Position numbers and translations under genes: made by a program | The notes under the pieces: generated by a model | Databases searched by the model: none | Seen by the model: the letters and a program-made list of their open reading frames with translations, nothing else | Told to the model about the DNA's origin: nothing | From: Corynebacterium renale | GTDB lineage: Bacteria > Actinomycetota > Actinomycetes > Mycobacteriales > Mycobacteriaceae | Length of the DNA: 64,000 bases | Assembly: GCF_002563965.1 (NCBI RefSeq) | Contig: NZ_PDJF01000001.1 | Coordinates: 496,001 to 560,000, forward strand | Reading direction: 5' to 3' | Part shown: one piece after another, positions 8,787 to 17,454 of the stretch | Position numbering within the stretch: position 1 is the first letter of the stretch | Layout of the letters: each line of letters opens with the position of its first letter

Positions 8787-11105
8787 GTGGGTGTCCCGCA
8801 GTCGGTCGGCGAGGAGTTGGCGGCTACTCTCCAGCAGCGTTTCCCGGGCAGTACGGCTACGTATGTGGGGACGGTGCCGGGCCGGGAGGCGTCGCTAAGC
8901 AGGTGGCCGGAGTGGACGCTGCCTTCCCTGCGTGAATATTTCTTTGAGCAGGGGATTTCTGCACCGTTTAGCCACCAGGTTGCTACCGCGGAGGCGGCGT
9001 GGGAGGGCCGGGACGTGGTGGTGGCGACGGGGACGTCGTCGGGAAAGTCGTTGGGGTATCTGCTTCCGGTGCTTACGGCATTGGCTCACGACGCCACCGG
9101 CACCGCCTTATACCTCACCCCTACGAAGGCTTTGGGCAGTGATCAGTGGGCCCGGTTGGACAGGATTTGTCGCGCGGTTCCTGAACTTCGGGGGGTCGTG
9201 CCCTCCCCCTACGACGGTGATACGCCCACCGAGGCACGCCGCGCGATCCGCGACAACTCGCGCCTCTTGTTGACGAATCCAGACATGGTGCATGCGGCGT
9301 TGTGTGGGGCGCATGCCCGGTTTGCGCGGATTCTGCGGCACCTGCGTTTCATCGTGATTGATGAATGCCACACCTACCGCGGAGTATTTGGGGCGCATGT
9401 GGCTATTGTGATTCGCCGTCTGCTGCGGATCGCTGCCCGCTACGGCGCGCACCCGACGATTATCCTGGCGTCGGCCACCGCTTTTGACCCAGCCGCCCAC
9501 GCGCAGCGCCTCACCGGGCGGCCCGCGGTTGCTGTCACGGAGGATGGCGCCCCGCGCGGTTCGCGCACAATCGTGTTGTGGGAGCCCGGCTTCCTCGAGG
9601 ACGTGGAGGGCGAACACGGCGCCCCGGTGCGCCGCGCTGCCACGACGGAGGCCGCGGACATCATGGCAACGCTCATCGGCGAGGGCGCGCGCACGCTTAC
9701 GTTCGTGCGCTCGCGTCACGGCGCGGAGGTGGTGAGTCTGCGGGCCCAGGAGACCCTTGCGTTGGCGGGCCGGTTCGCGGACGCGAAGCGTGTGGCGGCG
9801 TACCGCGCGGGTTACCTGGCGGAGGATCGCCGCGCGTTGGAGGCTGCGCTTGACGACGGCCGTCTGCTCGGTGTCTCCACCACAAATGCCCTGGAGTTGG
9901 GCATCGACGTCGGCTCCCTAGACACGGTGGTCAGCGCGGGTTTCCCGGGCACGATCGCTTCGTTCTGGCAGCAAGCTGGCCGCGCGGGCCGCCGCGGGCA
10001 GGGATCGATTGCGGTGCTGGTGGCCCGCGATGATCCGATGGACACGTTCGTGGTCCACCACCCAGACGCGCTCCTTGGGGCGCCGGTGGAAGATTCGGTG
10101 TTTAACCCCCGCAATCCGCATGTGCTGCGGGGCCATGTGGTGTGCGCGGCGGTGGAATTTCCGCTCACGCCCGCGGACGTGGAGGAATTCGGCGCGGGCG
10201 AGGTTGTCGCTGAACTTGTCGCCGAGGGCGTGTTGCGGTGGCGCGGCCACGCCTGGTTCCCCACGGTGGACGACCCGCACGGCGAGGTGCACATTCGGGG
10301 CACGGACCGGGAGATCATGATCGTGGATCAGACGGACGGCCGCCTCTTGGGCACGGTGGACGGGGCCCGCGCGCCGGCATCGCTACACCCGGGCGCGGTG
10401 TACACGCATCAGGGTGAAATGTTTGTGGTGGATGATTTGTTGCTTGACGACGCCCTCGCGCTCGTCCACCCGGACCAGCCGGAGTACACCACGCGTGCAC
10501 ATTCGTCGACGGACATCCGCATCGTGGACGCCCCGGTGCAGGAGGATATCGTCAAGCTTTCTACCGGGGTGTGGTTGGCCAACGTGGACGTTGAGGTCAC
10601 CCAGCAGGTGACGCACTACACGGTGCGCACCCCGAATGGGGAAACGATAGATACTGTTCCGCTTGATATGCCGGCGCAGCAGCTACGGACGCGCGCGGTG
10701 GCGTACACGGTGGATCCGTTGGTCTTGCGTGAGCTGGGTATCGCGGAGGCAGATGTTCCCGGCGCGCTGCACGCGGCAGAGCACGCGGCGATTGGCTTAC
10801 TGCCGCTTATCGCGACGTGTGACCGGTGGGATATCGGAGGAGTTTCTACCGCTCTGCATGCGGATACGCAGCTGCCCACGGTATTCGTGTACGACGGCAC
10901 CCCGGGTGGTGCGGGTTTCGCGGATGCTGGTTTTCGGCGTTTTGCGCAATGGATTACGGCAACGTACGAGGCGGTTAAGGCGTGCCCCTGCGAGTCGGGG
11001 TGTCCTTCGTGCGTGCAGTCGCCGAAGTGTGGAAATGGTAACCAGCCCTTGCACAAGGAGGGCGCGTTGGCGCTCCTTGGCGGGCTGGTCACGATGTTTG
11101 GTTAG
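8787..11105 (+). CDS. DEAH/DECH-box helicase with C-terminal DUF1998
   Basis: Superfamily 2 helicase of 772 residues resembling MrfA/YprA, a DNA repair helicase, and the 'helicase/secretion neighbourhood' helicase of Actinobacteria (Rv3649). Motif I is GTSSGKS (~residue 81), motif II is DECH (~191), motif III is SATAF, and motif VI is QQAGRAGRRGQGS (~395). The C-terminal DUF1998 region has the four-Cys cluster CPCESGCPSCVQS..C (~735), thought to bind metal. The start is GTG 8787 with AAGGGG ten bases upstream. The gene converges on the tad operon with a 4-bp overlap at 11102-11105, the conserved arrangement that gives this family its name. The functional link is unknown. Confidence 0.92.
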   Translation: MGVPQSVGEELAATLQQRFPGSTATYVGTVPGREASLSRWPEWTLPSLREYFFEQGISAPFSHQVATAEAAWEGRDVVVATGTSSGKSLGYLLPVLTALAHDATGTALYLTPTKALGSDQWARLDRICRAVPELRGVVPSPYDGDTPTEARRAIRDNSRLLLTNPDMVHAALCGAHARFARILRHLRFIVIDECHTYRGVFGAHVAIVIRRLLRIAARYGAHPTIILASATAFDPAAHAQRLTGRPAVAVTEDGAPRGSRTIVLWEPGFLEDVEGEHGAPVRRAATTEAADIMATLIGEGARTLTFVRSRHGAEVVSLRAQETLALAGRFADAKRVAAYRAGYLAEDRRALEAALDDGRLLGVSTTNALELGIDVGSLDTVVSAGFPGTIASFWQQAGRAGRRGQGSIAVLVARDDPMDTFVVHHPDALLGAPVEDSVFNPRNPHVLRGHVVCAAVEFPLTPADVEEFGAGEVVAELVAEGVLRWRGHAWFPTVDDPHGEVHIRGTDREIMIVDQTDGRLLGTVDGARAPASLHPGAVYTHQGEMFVVDDLLLDDALALVHPDQPEYTTRAHSSTDIRIVDAPVQEDIVKLSTGVWLANVDVEVTQQVTHYTVRTPNGETIDTVPLDMPAQQLRTRAVAYTVDPLVLRELGIAEADVPGALHAAEHAAIGLLPLIATCDRWDIGGVSTALHADTQLPTVFVYDGTPGGAGFADAGFRRFAQWITATYEAVKACPCESGCPSCVQSPKCGNGNQPLHKEGALALLGGLVTMFG

Positions 11106-11422
11106 AGGGGCCCGGCGCGTGCGACGGCGTCCCGGCCGCTGATGGTAGCGCGTATTTCTACGTCGGCGCCGTCGACGGCGCACGCGGTGACCGTCGCCTG
11201 GTTTTCGTGCGCGGTCGCCTCGGCGGCCGGGCAGGCTTCGCGGCCGACCGCGTGGGCGTAGGCCGCAGCGACGGCGGCCATGTCGGCGGCGACCTGGGCC
11301 CGGTGGCCGGCGACGACCCAGTGGGCGGCGCCGGCGATGGTCATGGCGGCGAGCACTAGGGCCGCAATCATGCCTGCTGCGGTGATGGTTGCGGACCCGG
11401 TGTCGTCGTGAAGCGATCTCAT
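11102..11422 (-). CDS. TadE-like secretion-neighbourhood protein (Rv3654c type)
   Basis: Small protein of 106 residues with an N-terminal hydrophobic segment (SATITAAGMIAALVLAAMTI) preceded by a DDTGSAT motif resembling prepilin/TadE N-termini. It is the last gene of the tad operon and starts by ATGA overlap with the preceding TadE gene. It matches the 'helicase/secretion neighborhood TadE-like' family by length, motif and position. In mycobacteria the homologue Rv3654c has been reported as exported. It probably serves as a pseudopilin or an assembly partner at the membrane. Confidence 0.8.
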   Translation of the reverse strand: MRSLHDDTGSATITAAGMIAALVLAAMTIAGAAHWVVAGHRAQVAADMAAVAAAYAHAVGREACPAAEATAHENQATVTACAVDGADVEIRATISGRDAVARAGPL

Positions 11423-11721
11423 GGGGCGAGCTCCACGGGGAAGCTGGCCTGCGCTGTGGCGGTGCCGATGGGTGCGGGCACTTCCGCCGTGACGTGGACC
11501 CAGGTGGGGTCGCGGCGGACGGTGATCGTGGCACGCTCACTGGCGGTGGCCGGGTCCTCCCCGATGGCTGCGGCCCGCGCGGCGCTGCCTGCGGCGTGGG
11601 TGGCGTGGATGTGCGCGCCCACGGTCGCAAGTCCAGCAAACGCCACCATCATGATGGTGATGAGGCTGGCGATGCCCATTGCCGCTTCGAGGGTGACTGA
11701 GCCGGTGTCGTCGTGGATCAT
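11419..11721 (-). CDS. tadE: TadE-family pilus assembly protein
   Basis: A 100-residue protein with the N-terminal prepilin-like signature DDTGSVTLEAAMGIASLITIMMV: Gly, then Glu at mature position ~5-6 within a hydrophobic helix, typical of TadE. The rest is a short extracellular domain. It is coupled by ATGA to the flp-like gene before it and to the TadE-like gene after it. It is likely processed by a prepilin peptidase not encoded in this window. Confidence 0.85.
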   Translation of the reverse strand: MIHDDTGSVTLEAAMGIASLITIMMVAFAGLATVGAHIHATHAAGSAARAAAIGEDPATASERATITVRRDPTWVHVTAEVPAPIGTATAQASFPVELAP

Positions 11722-11903
11722 GAGCCCGGGCGGTTGTTCAGCGCATCGGTGATGACCCCTTCGAGCGCATCGGTGACACCTCCTGAGTTGATGATGAGGT
11801 AGAGGATCCCGGCCATGGCGGCGGCCGCGACGGTCCCTAGCGCGTATTCGATGGTTGAAAGCCCCTCGTCGTTGGACAGGAGTAAGCGGATTTTGGTGAG
11901 CAT
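11718..11903 (-). CDS. Flp-type pilin subunit, DUF4244
   Basis: A 61-residue Flp/DUF4244 protein (Rv3656c type). The N-terminus MLTKIRLLLSNDEGLSTIEYAL contains the type IV prepilin pattern G|xxTIEYA, with Glu at position +5 after the likely cleavage site, then a hydrophobic helix to residue ~44 and a short tail. It would be the structural subunit of a tad-like pilus or pseudopilus. It lies 24 bp downstream of tadC and its stop overlaps the tadE start (ATGA). Unlike the other junctions in the operon, this gene has a recognisable ribosome-binding site (AAGGAG just upstream of its ATG), which suggests stronger independent translation. Confidence 0.88.
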   Translation of the reverse strand: MLTKIRLLLSNDEGLSTIEYALGTVAAAAMAGILYLIINSGGVTDALEGVITDALNNRPGS

Positions 11904-11927
11904 AGTTTTCTCCTTACGTGGTTAGTG

Positions 11928-12521
11928 TTAGAACATGTCGCTTGCCAGCGAGATCACCACCGGGGCGAGCCCCAGGATGAAGAAGGCGGGCAAGAAACAC
12001 ATGGTCAGCGGCATTGCAATGAGTACCCCGGCGCGTTGGGCCGCGGTGGCGTCGGCGGTGTGCGCGGTGCTGCGGGCGTCGTCTGCTAAACGACGTGCCT
12101 CACGCGCCACCTCAGACCCGGAGCGCCCGGAGGCGACCTCGACGGCTGCCAGCTCCGCGAGGACGGGGATCCCGGCGGCGGGTTCCCACGCCCGTTGCGG
12201 GCCCGTGCCCAGGGCGTAGAGTCCGGCAATTTCTTGCCAGATCCCCCGGGTCTGTTCGCCAGCAACCCACGCCACGACCTGCGTGGCGGTCGCTGCCGGT
12301 GCACCGCTGGTGACGGCTGCGGCGTAGACGTCGACGTCGCGGGCTAGTTCCCGAATGTCCGGGTCCGGCCCTTTTCCCCGAGTTATGCGATAGCGCATTC
12401 CCCGAAAGCCCCCGCCGCCTGGTGGCGGGCCGTCGCGGGGGTGGTTGGTGGCAAGCAGCCGGCGTGCCGGTCCGCGCAGGCTAGGAAGTACCAGCGCTAC
12501 TGCTAGGCAGAGTGCGATCAT
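11928..12521 (-). CDS. tadC: TadC-like type II/IV secretion membrane protein
   Basis: A 197-residue T2SF/TadC-type inner-membrane platform protein. The start at ATG 12521 is supported by ATGA overlap with tadB and by the hydrophobic N-terminus MIALCLAVALVLPSLRG. The middle holds the helical cytoplasmic T2SF domain (ELARDVDVYAAAVTSGAPA... through DDARSTAHTADATAA) and the end two hydrophobic helices (MPLTMCFLPAFFILGLAPVVI). It is shorter than proteobacterial TadC, as expected for the actinobacterial version. Confidence 0.85.
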   Translation of the reverse strand: MIALCLAVALVLPSLRGPARRLLATNHPRDGPPPGGGGFRGMRYRITRGKGPDPDIRELARDVDVYAAAVTSGAPAATATQVVAWVAGEQTRGIWQEIAGLYALGTGPQRAWEPAAGIPVLAELAAVEVASGRSGSEVAREARRLADDARSTAHTADATAAQRAGVLIAMPLTMCFLPAFFILGLAPVVISLASDMF

Positions 12522-13240
12522 GGTTGGCCTCCTGCCGAAGTCATGATGTGGTTCGACCACACCATCCCCGCGCACAACAACCCCACGCCGACAAGCAGCA
12601 GGATGTTGCCCAGCCCTGTGTGGATGAGCAGGCCCAGTGGGTCCGCCCCCATGGAAGCCCCAAGCCCGATTCCGGCGAGCGGGAGCAGCGTGAGGATGAT
12701 GGCCGTTGATTGGGGTCCCGCGAGCAGTGCTTTGAGTTCCCCACGTGCGCGTATCTGCTCGCTCGTATCGTGGGCGTGCGCCTCTAGGATGGGAGCGACG
12801 TGTAGCCCAAAGTGGGTGGTTGCTTGCCATAGCCGCGCGAGGCGGTCCTCGGGGCGCTTGGCCTCGTTTATCTGGGTACTGGCGGCGAGGAGTTCCGGCA
12901 CCGCGCTGCCATAGTCGAGTGCGGCCTGGTGGGCGGGCACGCCTGCCCGCACCTGGGCTGCGATTCCCCGGACTGCGTCCGCCTCCTTTTCCTTGGCCCG
13001 CCAGCGCTTGCGGGTCTCGCGGCGGCGCACCGTGATCGCCCAGAGCGTGATAGCCAGCATGCCCGCCGCCACGACCGCCATCTGCAGGCCAGCCGCCCAC
13101 ACGGCAACAACGGCGACGACCGCGGCCACGATTGTGTGGCGGGGTCGGAAGCGGAACGTGGATTTCGCGGCGACGATGCGCCGGGCGGGTGCGGGCCGTG
13201 CAACAACTACCGCACCAAACAATAGGAGCATCCAGGTCAT
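12518..13240 (-). CDS. tadB: TadB-like type II/IV secretion membrane protein
   Basis: A 240-residue T2SF-family membrane protein, partner of TadC at the base of the apparatus. The N-terminal hydrophobic segment (MTWMLLLFGAVVVA), two further helices (IVAAVVAVVAVWAAGLQMAVVAAGMLAI), a cytoplasmic helical domain (~100-190) and two C-terminal helices can be seen. ATG 13240 is preferred over GTG 13252 because it overlaps the tadA stop by ATGA and follows GGGAGGCACC. Confidence 0.85.
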   Translation of the reverse strand: MTWMLLLFGAVVVARPAPARRIVAAKSTFRFRPRHTIVAAVVAVVAVWAAGLQMAVVAAGMLAITLWAITVRRRETRKRWRAKEKEADAVRGIAAQVRAGVPAHQAALDYGSAVPELLAASTQINEAKRPEDRLARLWQATTHFGLHVAPILEAHAHDTSEQIRARGELKALLAGPQSTAIILTLLPLAGIGLGASMGADPLGLLIHTGLGNILLLVGVGLLCAGMVWSNHIMTSAGGQP

Positions 13241-14343
13241 GGTGCCTCCCACTGCGAAGTGGTAGTAAGTTCTCCACTCCGGTTCACACCGATGGACCCC
13301 AACTGCGCTACACGACGCTTCCCGTCACGCCCGCGCGCCATCACCACAATGTGTCGCAGCGCGGCCGCCACCTGCACCCCGCACGCCGGGCCCACGAGTC
13401 CACAGAGCGCGCACAACGCGGCCACGCGTGCAGGCACCTCTGCCAGAGAATTCGCGTGGATGGTTCCCGCGCCACCGTCGTGACCAGTGTTCAGCGCCAT
13501 GAGGAGGTCAACGATTTCGGGGCCTCGAATTTCACCGAGCACTATGCGGTCGGGGCGCATGCACAACGCTTGCCGAACCAACGTAGTGAGAGTGATCTCT
13601 CCGAACCCTTCCACATTCTTCCCGCGCGTGCTGGCGTACACGCAATGCGGATGCTCCGGGCGCAGCTCAGGAGTATCTTCCACGATGAGTACGCGCTCGG
13701 CAGGATCGACCTCCCCGAGTAGGGCAGAAAGCAGCGTGGTCTTCCCGGATCCCGTTCCCCCAACAACGAGGAAGGGTTCACGCGCTCGTACAATATCGCG
13801 CAACCGCGCTCCTGCCTCCGGGTGCACGCTGCCCGATTCCTCCAGCTCAGCAAGGCTGTGACGCGCATGGCGGAGCACCCGCAAGGATACGCTGGTACCC
13901 CTGCCGGCGATCGGTGCGAGGAGGGCGTGGACGCGCACGATGGTGCCGTCGTCGCGGCGCACTTGAGCGTCGGCGAAGGGCTGCGCGGCATCCAGGCGCC
14001 CTCCGGCCGAACTGACCAGACGGGTGGCCAGCGAACGCACGGCGTCGTCGTCGGCAAAGCGGACAGGCATGCGTTCTAGTCCGGCGCCGGCGTCAATGAA
14101 GACTTCGTCGGGCGCGTTGACCACGATGTCCGTCAGCCCAGGCCGCGCGAGCAGCGGTTCCAGAGGGCCCAGCCCCACCGAGCTGTGCTGCAGTTCCCGC
14201 ATGACGGCTACGACTTCAACGTCGCTGATCACGCCCGCGATCTCGCGGATGCGGCGCGCCACCTCACCAGGGCCTGGCATTCCGGTTCCCGCGAAGCTGC
14301 GCTGCACCTCTTCAGCAAGCCCCACGAGGTTCTGGCTGCTCAT
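13237..14343 (-). CDS. tadA: TadA/CpaF-type secretion ATPase
   Basis: Hexameric AAA-like ATPase of 368 residues that powers pilus or pseudopilus assembly. Walker A is VGGTGSGKTTLL (~residue 177), the Asp box is VEDTPEL, the Walker B region is ALCMRPDRIVLGEIRGPEIVDLLMALNTGHDGG, followed by TIHANS. The start at ATG 14343 (MSSQNLVGL) fits the ATGA overlap with ssd. It corresponds to Rv3659c and the 'heli_sec_ATPase' family. Confidence 0.93.
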   Translation of the reverse strand: MSSQNLVGLAEEVQRSFAGTGMPGPGEVARRIREIAGVISDVEVVAVMRELQHSSVGLGPLEPLLARPGLTDIVVNAPDEVFIDAGAGLERMPVRFADDDAVRSLATRLVSSAGGRLDAAQPFADAQVRRDDGTIVRVHALLAPIAGRGTSVSLRVLRHARHSLAELEESGSVHPEAGARLRDIVRAREPFLVVGGTGSGKTTLLSALLGEVDPAERVLIVEDTPELRPEHPHCVYASTRGKNVEGFGEITLTTLVRQALCMRPDRIVLGEIRGPEIVDLLMALNTGHDGGAGTIHANSLAEVPARVAALCALCGLVGPACGVQVAAALRHIVVMARGRDGKRRVAQLGSIGVNRSGELTTTSQWEAP

Positions 14344-15404
14344 GGGCGCACCTCCGCGGCCTGGACAATGGCCCCCACCACGGGCTTGAGCTTGCCGGGG
14401 ACTTTGCTCAAAGCGCCCAATTCGGTGGCTTTGGCCAGTCCGCGGATGTGGGGAATCTCGGCGATCACGTCCATGCCTGTTACGGCCGTCGCGTCGGCGG
14501 CGCTGAGCGCAGACCACTGCCGGTGGCGCAGAATACTCACCGGCTGCGCCCCCGCCGCCCGCAACCGTGCGGCCAGGTTGGTGGCTTGTGCGGTGGAGCG
14601 AATCTCCGCGGCATGGAGTATCACGTGGTAGTCGGCCGAAGCAATGATCGCTCCCAGTGCGTCGGTGTCGCCAGCGTCCACGACGACCGCAGGCACCGCA
14701 GAGCGCACCGCCCCGATAAGGTGTTCCGCCCGTTTACCGCCGTCGCCGGCAACACTCGCCAACCCGGGGGTGGCGGTCGCGGTCCGCGCCACCGTGAGCA
14801 CCGGCGTTCCCCCAGGTGCGTGCGGTAAGGCACCCAGCACGGCGTGCGCGTCCACGTGCCCTTCGGTACCGCCAACGTCCGCCCACCGCGCGCCGGTGGA
14901 ATCTTCGGCACCGATGAGGAGGTCCAGGCCTCCGGAGGTGACGGTGGCGTCGATAAGCACTGCACCAGGGACGCTGAGCGCTACAGCAGCGGCGAGTGTG
15001 CTGGCGCCTACTCCCCCGGTCGCACCGTAGATCGCGATGACGGGCGCGCGGCGGTCCGCGGCACGTGTTGGCGCCACGACGAGCGCGCGCAACAGTTCCA
15101 GCGCCTGGGCCGGTAAGCAGAAGCCGGCAGTGGCGCCCGGGATGTCGGGTGGTGGCCCGGGGTCGGGGGCAACGGCGAAGATTCGGTCGCGGGGCGGGCT
15201 GGTATCCAGGCCGCATTCGGCGGCGCCTTCGCGGTCGGCGAAGATGGCGTACGCCCGGTGGTACCAGCTCTCCAGGGAGCCTTCGCCGGCGAGGACGTCG
15301 ATGATTGGCCGCCCCGTAGCCGCGGCAATGTAGGTGGCTTCGGCGTGGCAGGTGGGGTCGGCGATGGCGAGGACGATGGATTTCATGGACTGTGTGTGGC
15401 TCAT
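14340..15404 (-). CDS. ssd: CpaE/Ssd-like MinD-family protein of the tad locus
   Basis: A 354-residue protein with an N-terminal receiver-like or linker region (1-130) and a C-terminal ParA/MinD ATPase-like domain. The P-loop region reads GATGGVGASTLAAAVALS: it has the GGVGAST of the deviant Walker motif, with Ala where most active ATPases have Lys (GGVGKST). This is the same change as in Rv3660c (Ssd) and the 'CpaE-like' secretion-neighbourhood family. It probably localises or regulates the tad apparatus or septation rather than acting as a classical ATPase. It is the first gene of the seven-gene operon. An alternative start is ATG 15386 (MKSIVLAIADP). Confidence 0.85.
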   Translation of the reverse strand: MSHTQSMKSIVLAIADPTCHAEATYIAAATGRPIIDVLAGEGSLESWYHRAYAIFADREGAAECGLDTSPPRDRIFAVAPDPGPPPDIPGATAGFCLPAQALELLRALVVAPTRAADRRAPVIAIYGATGGVGASTLAAAVALSVPGAVLIDATVTSGGLDLLIGAEDSTGARWADVGGTEGHVDAHAVLGALPHAPGGTPVLTVARTATATPGLASVAGDGGKRAEHLIGAVRSAVPAVVVDAGDTDALGAIIASADYHVILHAAEIRSTAQATNLAARLRAAGAQPVSILRHRQWSALSAADATAVTGMDVIAEIPHIRGLAKATELGALSKVPGKLKPVVGAIVQAAEVRP

Positions 15405-15584
15405 GATTTCATCGTCGCGGTCCGCCAGGCAGCTTTCCAGGACTTCTTTTTCGCCTGTGTATAACCCCTTTTATTCATCACTTCTGTCACAGGCCCTGTG
15501 GATAACTCCCGCTTCACGACGCCCTCCCGGCGGCCCACGCCTCCCCAACATGCACCCGTGACCCGCGCCACACATGCAGAGGTC

Positions 15585-15598
15585 TAGACTGCCTAACC
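15585..15598 (+). promoter_or_regulatory. -10 element for a probably leaderless panB transcript
   Basis: TAGACT at 15585-15590 matches the actinobacterial -10 consensus and ends eight bases before the panB ATG, so transcription should start at or within two bases of the initiator codon. There is no ribosome-binding site, consistent with leaderless translation. Confidence 0.5.
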
Positions 15599-16396
15599 AT
15601 GCACAGACTACGCACCCGTTACTTCACCACAGCCAAGGAACAAGGCCGCCCATTTACAGCCCTGACCAGCTACGACACCATGTCCGCGCGCATCTTCGAC
15701 GAAGCCGGCATCGACCTCCTCCTCGTCGGCGATTCTGCCGCGAACGTGGTCTTCGGGCACGCCTCCACCCTGCCGGTGACCTTAGATGAAATGATTTCGC
15801 TGGCGTCCGCGGTTGTCCGCTCCACCCAGCGCGCGTTCGTGCTCGTTGACCTGCCGTTTGGTAGCTACGAGGAGGGCCCGCACCAGGCGCTGCGTTCGGC
15901 GGCGCGGGTAATGAAAGAGTCTGGCGCCCACGGCGTGAAGCTTGAGGGCGGCGCCGAATGCGCGCCGACGATCCGCGCGCTCGTCGCCGCGGGCATCCCC
16001 GTCTGCGCGCACATTGGTTTTACCCCGCAGTCCGAGCATGCCCTTGGTGGTTACGTGGTGCAGGGCCGCGGCGAGGCAGCCCAGTCGCTTATCCAGGACG
16101 CCACGGCCGTCGCCGAAGCTGGAGCCTTCGCCATTGTGCTGGAGATGGTGCCGGCAGACATCGCCGGCCAGGTCACCCAGTCCGTTTCCGTCCCCACGAT
16201 CGGCATCGGCGCAGGTAACGCCACCGATGGGCAGATCCTGGTGTGGACGGATGCCTTCGGCTTCAACGCCGGTGCCAAGACCCCGAAATTTGTGCGCCAG
16301 TACGCGGACCTGGGCGACCAACTGTTGGCGGCCGCGCGCGAGTACAAGGCCGATGTAGAAAACCACACCTTCCCCAACCAGTCCGAATCGTTCTAG
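15599..16396 (+). CDS. panB: 3-methyl-2-oxobutanoate hydroxymethyltransferase
   Basis: First step of pantothenate synthesis: transfers a hydroxymethyl group from methylene-tetrahydrofolate to ketoisovalerate. The 265 residues carry the family blocks [31 protein letters not shown] (metal-binding Asp), [14 protein letters not shown] with the metal/substrate residues, [11 protein letters not shown], and [27 protein letters not shown]. It is followed 10 bp later by panC, forming the panBC operon. Confidence 0.97.
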   Translation: MHRLRTRYFTTAKEQGRPFTALTSYDTMSARIFDEAGIDLLLVGDSAANVVFGHASTLPVTLDEMISLASAVVRSTQRAFVLVDLPFGSYEEGPHQALRSAARVMKESGAHGVKLEGGAECAPTIRALVAAGIPVCAHIGFTPQSEHALGGYVVQGRGEAAQSLIQDATAVAEAGAFAIVLEMVPADIAGQVTQSVSVPTIGIGAGNATDGQILVWTDAFGFNAGAKTPKFVRQYADLGDQLLAAAREYKADVENHTFPNQSESF

Positions 16397-16406
16397 GAGC
16401 CCTATC

Positions 16407-17225
16407 ATGCGAATCGTCACCACCATCCCCGAACTGCGCACCGCCCTGGCCGCCGCGACCGGCCAGGTGGGGTTCGTCCCCACCATGGGTGCACTTCACG
16501 ACGGCCACGCCACCCTCATCGACCGCGCCCGCACAGAATGCGACACCGTGGTTGTCAGCGTCTTTACCAATCCTTTGCAATTCACCGACCTGGGCGATTG
16601 CGACGACTACCGGAATTACCCGCGCGACCTCGCAGCGGACGCAGCGTTGTGCGAGGCCCACGGCGTGGATGTGGTTTTCGCCCCCGCGGTGGAAGAGATG
16701 TACCCCGGCGGGCTGCCCGAACTGTGGGTGCGTACCGGACGCATGGGCGAGATCCTGGAAGGGGCGTCCCGGCCCGGCCATTTCGACGGCGTGGCCACCG
16801 TGGTAAATAAACTGTTTAACCTGGTCAAACCCGACGTGGCTTACTTTGGGCAGAAGGATGCGCAGCAGGTGGTCATCCTGCAGCGCATGGTCTCCGACCT
16901 CAACCTAGACGTAGAACTGCGCACGGTCCCGATCGCCCGGACCCCGGAAGGACTTGCCCGCTCGAGCCGCAACACCCTCCTCAGCGAGACGGGCCGGACG
17001 CAGGCCCTGGCGTTGTCACGCACGCTGATGAGGCTTCGCGACGGCCACGTTGACCTCGCCGGCGCGCGGGCAGAACTCGCCGCAGCGGATGGTGTGACAT
17101 TGGATTACCTGACCGTGGTGAGCCCGGATGATTTACGTGAAGTAGATGCCGCCCAGGCTGGCGCGCTGGCACTCGTGGCCGCGTCCGTCGAAGGTGTGCG
17201 GCTCATCGACAACATGCTGCTGTAA
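16407..17225 (+). CDS. panC: Pantothenate synthetase
   Basis: ATP-dependent condensation of pantoate with beta-alanine (272 residues). The nucleotidyltransferase signature is [17 protein letters not shown] (HxGH-type motif here LHDGH), followed by [42 protein letters not shown] and the KMSKS-like loop SSRNTLLSE. It has a GGAG-type ribosome-binding site at ~16397 just after the panB stop. Confidence 0.97.
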   Translation: MRIVTTIPELRTALAAATGQVGFVPTMGALHDGHATLIDRARTECDTVVVSVFTNPLQFTDLGDCDDYRNYPRDLAADAALCEAHGVDVVFAPAVEEMYPGGLPELWVRTGRMGEILEGASRPGHFDGVATVVNKLFNLVKPDVAYFGQKDAQQVVILQRMVSDLNLDVELRTVPIARTPEGLARSSRNTLLSETGRTQALALSRTLMRLRDGHVDLAGARAELAAADGVTLDYLTVVSPDDLREVDAAQAGALALVAASVEGVRLIDNMLL

Positions 17226-17237
17226 TTAAGAAAAGGC

Positions 17238-17306
17238 GATGGCCCACGCCTCGGGGGGGTGTGCGTGGGCCATCTGTAACCCGGCCTCGGGGGGGGGTGG
17301 GCCGGG
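17238..17306. repeat. Two consecutive hairpins with long poly-G loops
   Basis: Hairpin 1: GATGGCCCACGC (17238-17249) pairs perfectly with GCGTGGGCCATC (17263-17274) around a loop containing seven G. Hairpin 2: CCCGGCC (17280-17286) pairs with GGCCGGG (17300-17306) around a loop containing nine G. Both loops begin with TCG then the G-run. They lie 12 bp after panC and are probably the end of the panBC transcript, although no T-run follows. Confidence 0.7.
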
Positions 17307-17454
17307 GCAGGCCACACAGTATATCGGGGCCTTGCACGTTCGATTATGGCACAGGTTTTCAGCCATGGCAAGCAACCGAGAAAAAGACGCTAACTGCGCA
17401 GGTAGTGGCGGTGTTACGCCACGCTTTACAAAGAAAACCGCTACTATGTTGGCT

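Noticed and set aside
12522..13277. Extension of tadC upstream of 12521
   Set aside because: The upstream part is an out-of-frame reading of tadB; the ATG at 12521 makes the usual ATGA overlap.
15488..15500. Palindrome CACAGGCCCTGTG before panB as a GlxR site
   Set aside because: The half-sites are in the opposite orientation (TCACA...TGTGG) to the GlxR consensus, with the wrong spacing.
17239..17454. N-terminal extension of the HAD phosphatase upstream to 17239
   Set aside because: It would translate through two G-loop hairpins and lacks a ribosome-binding site; similarity to HAD-IB proteins starts only at about 17455.
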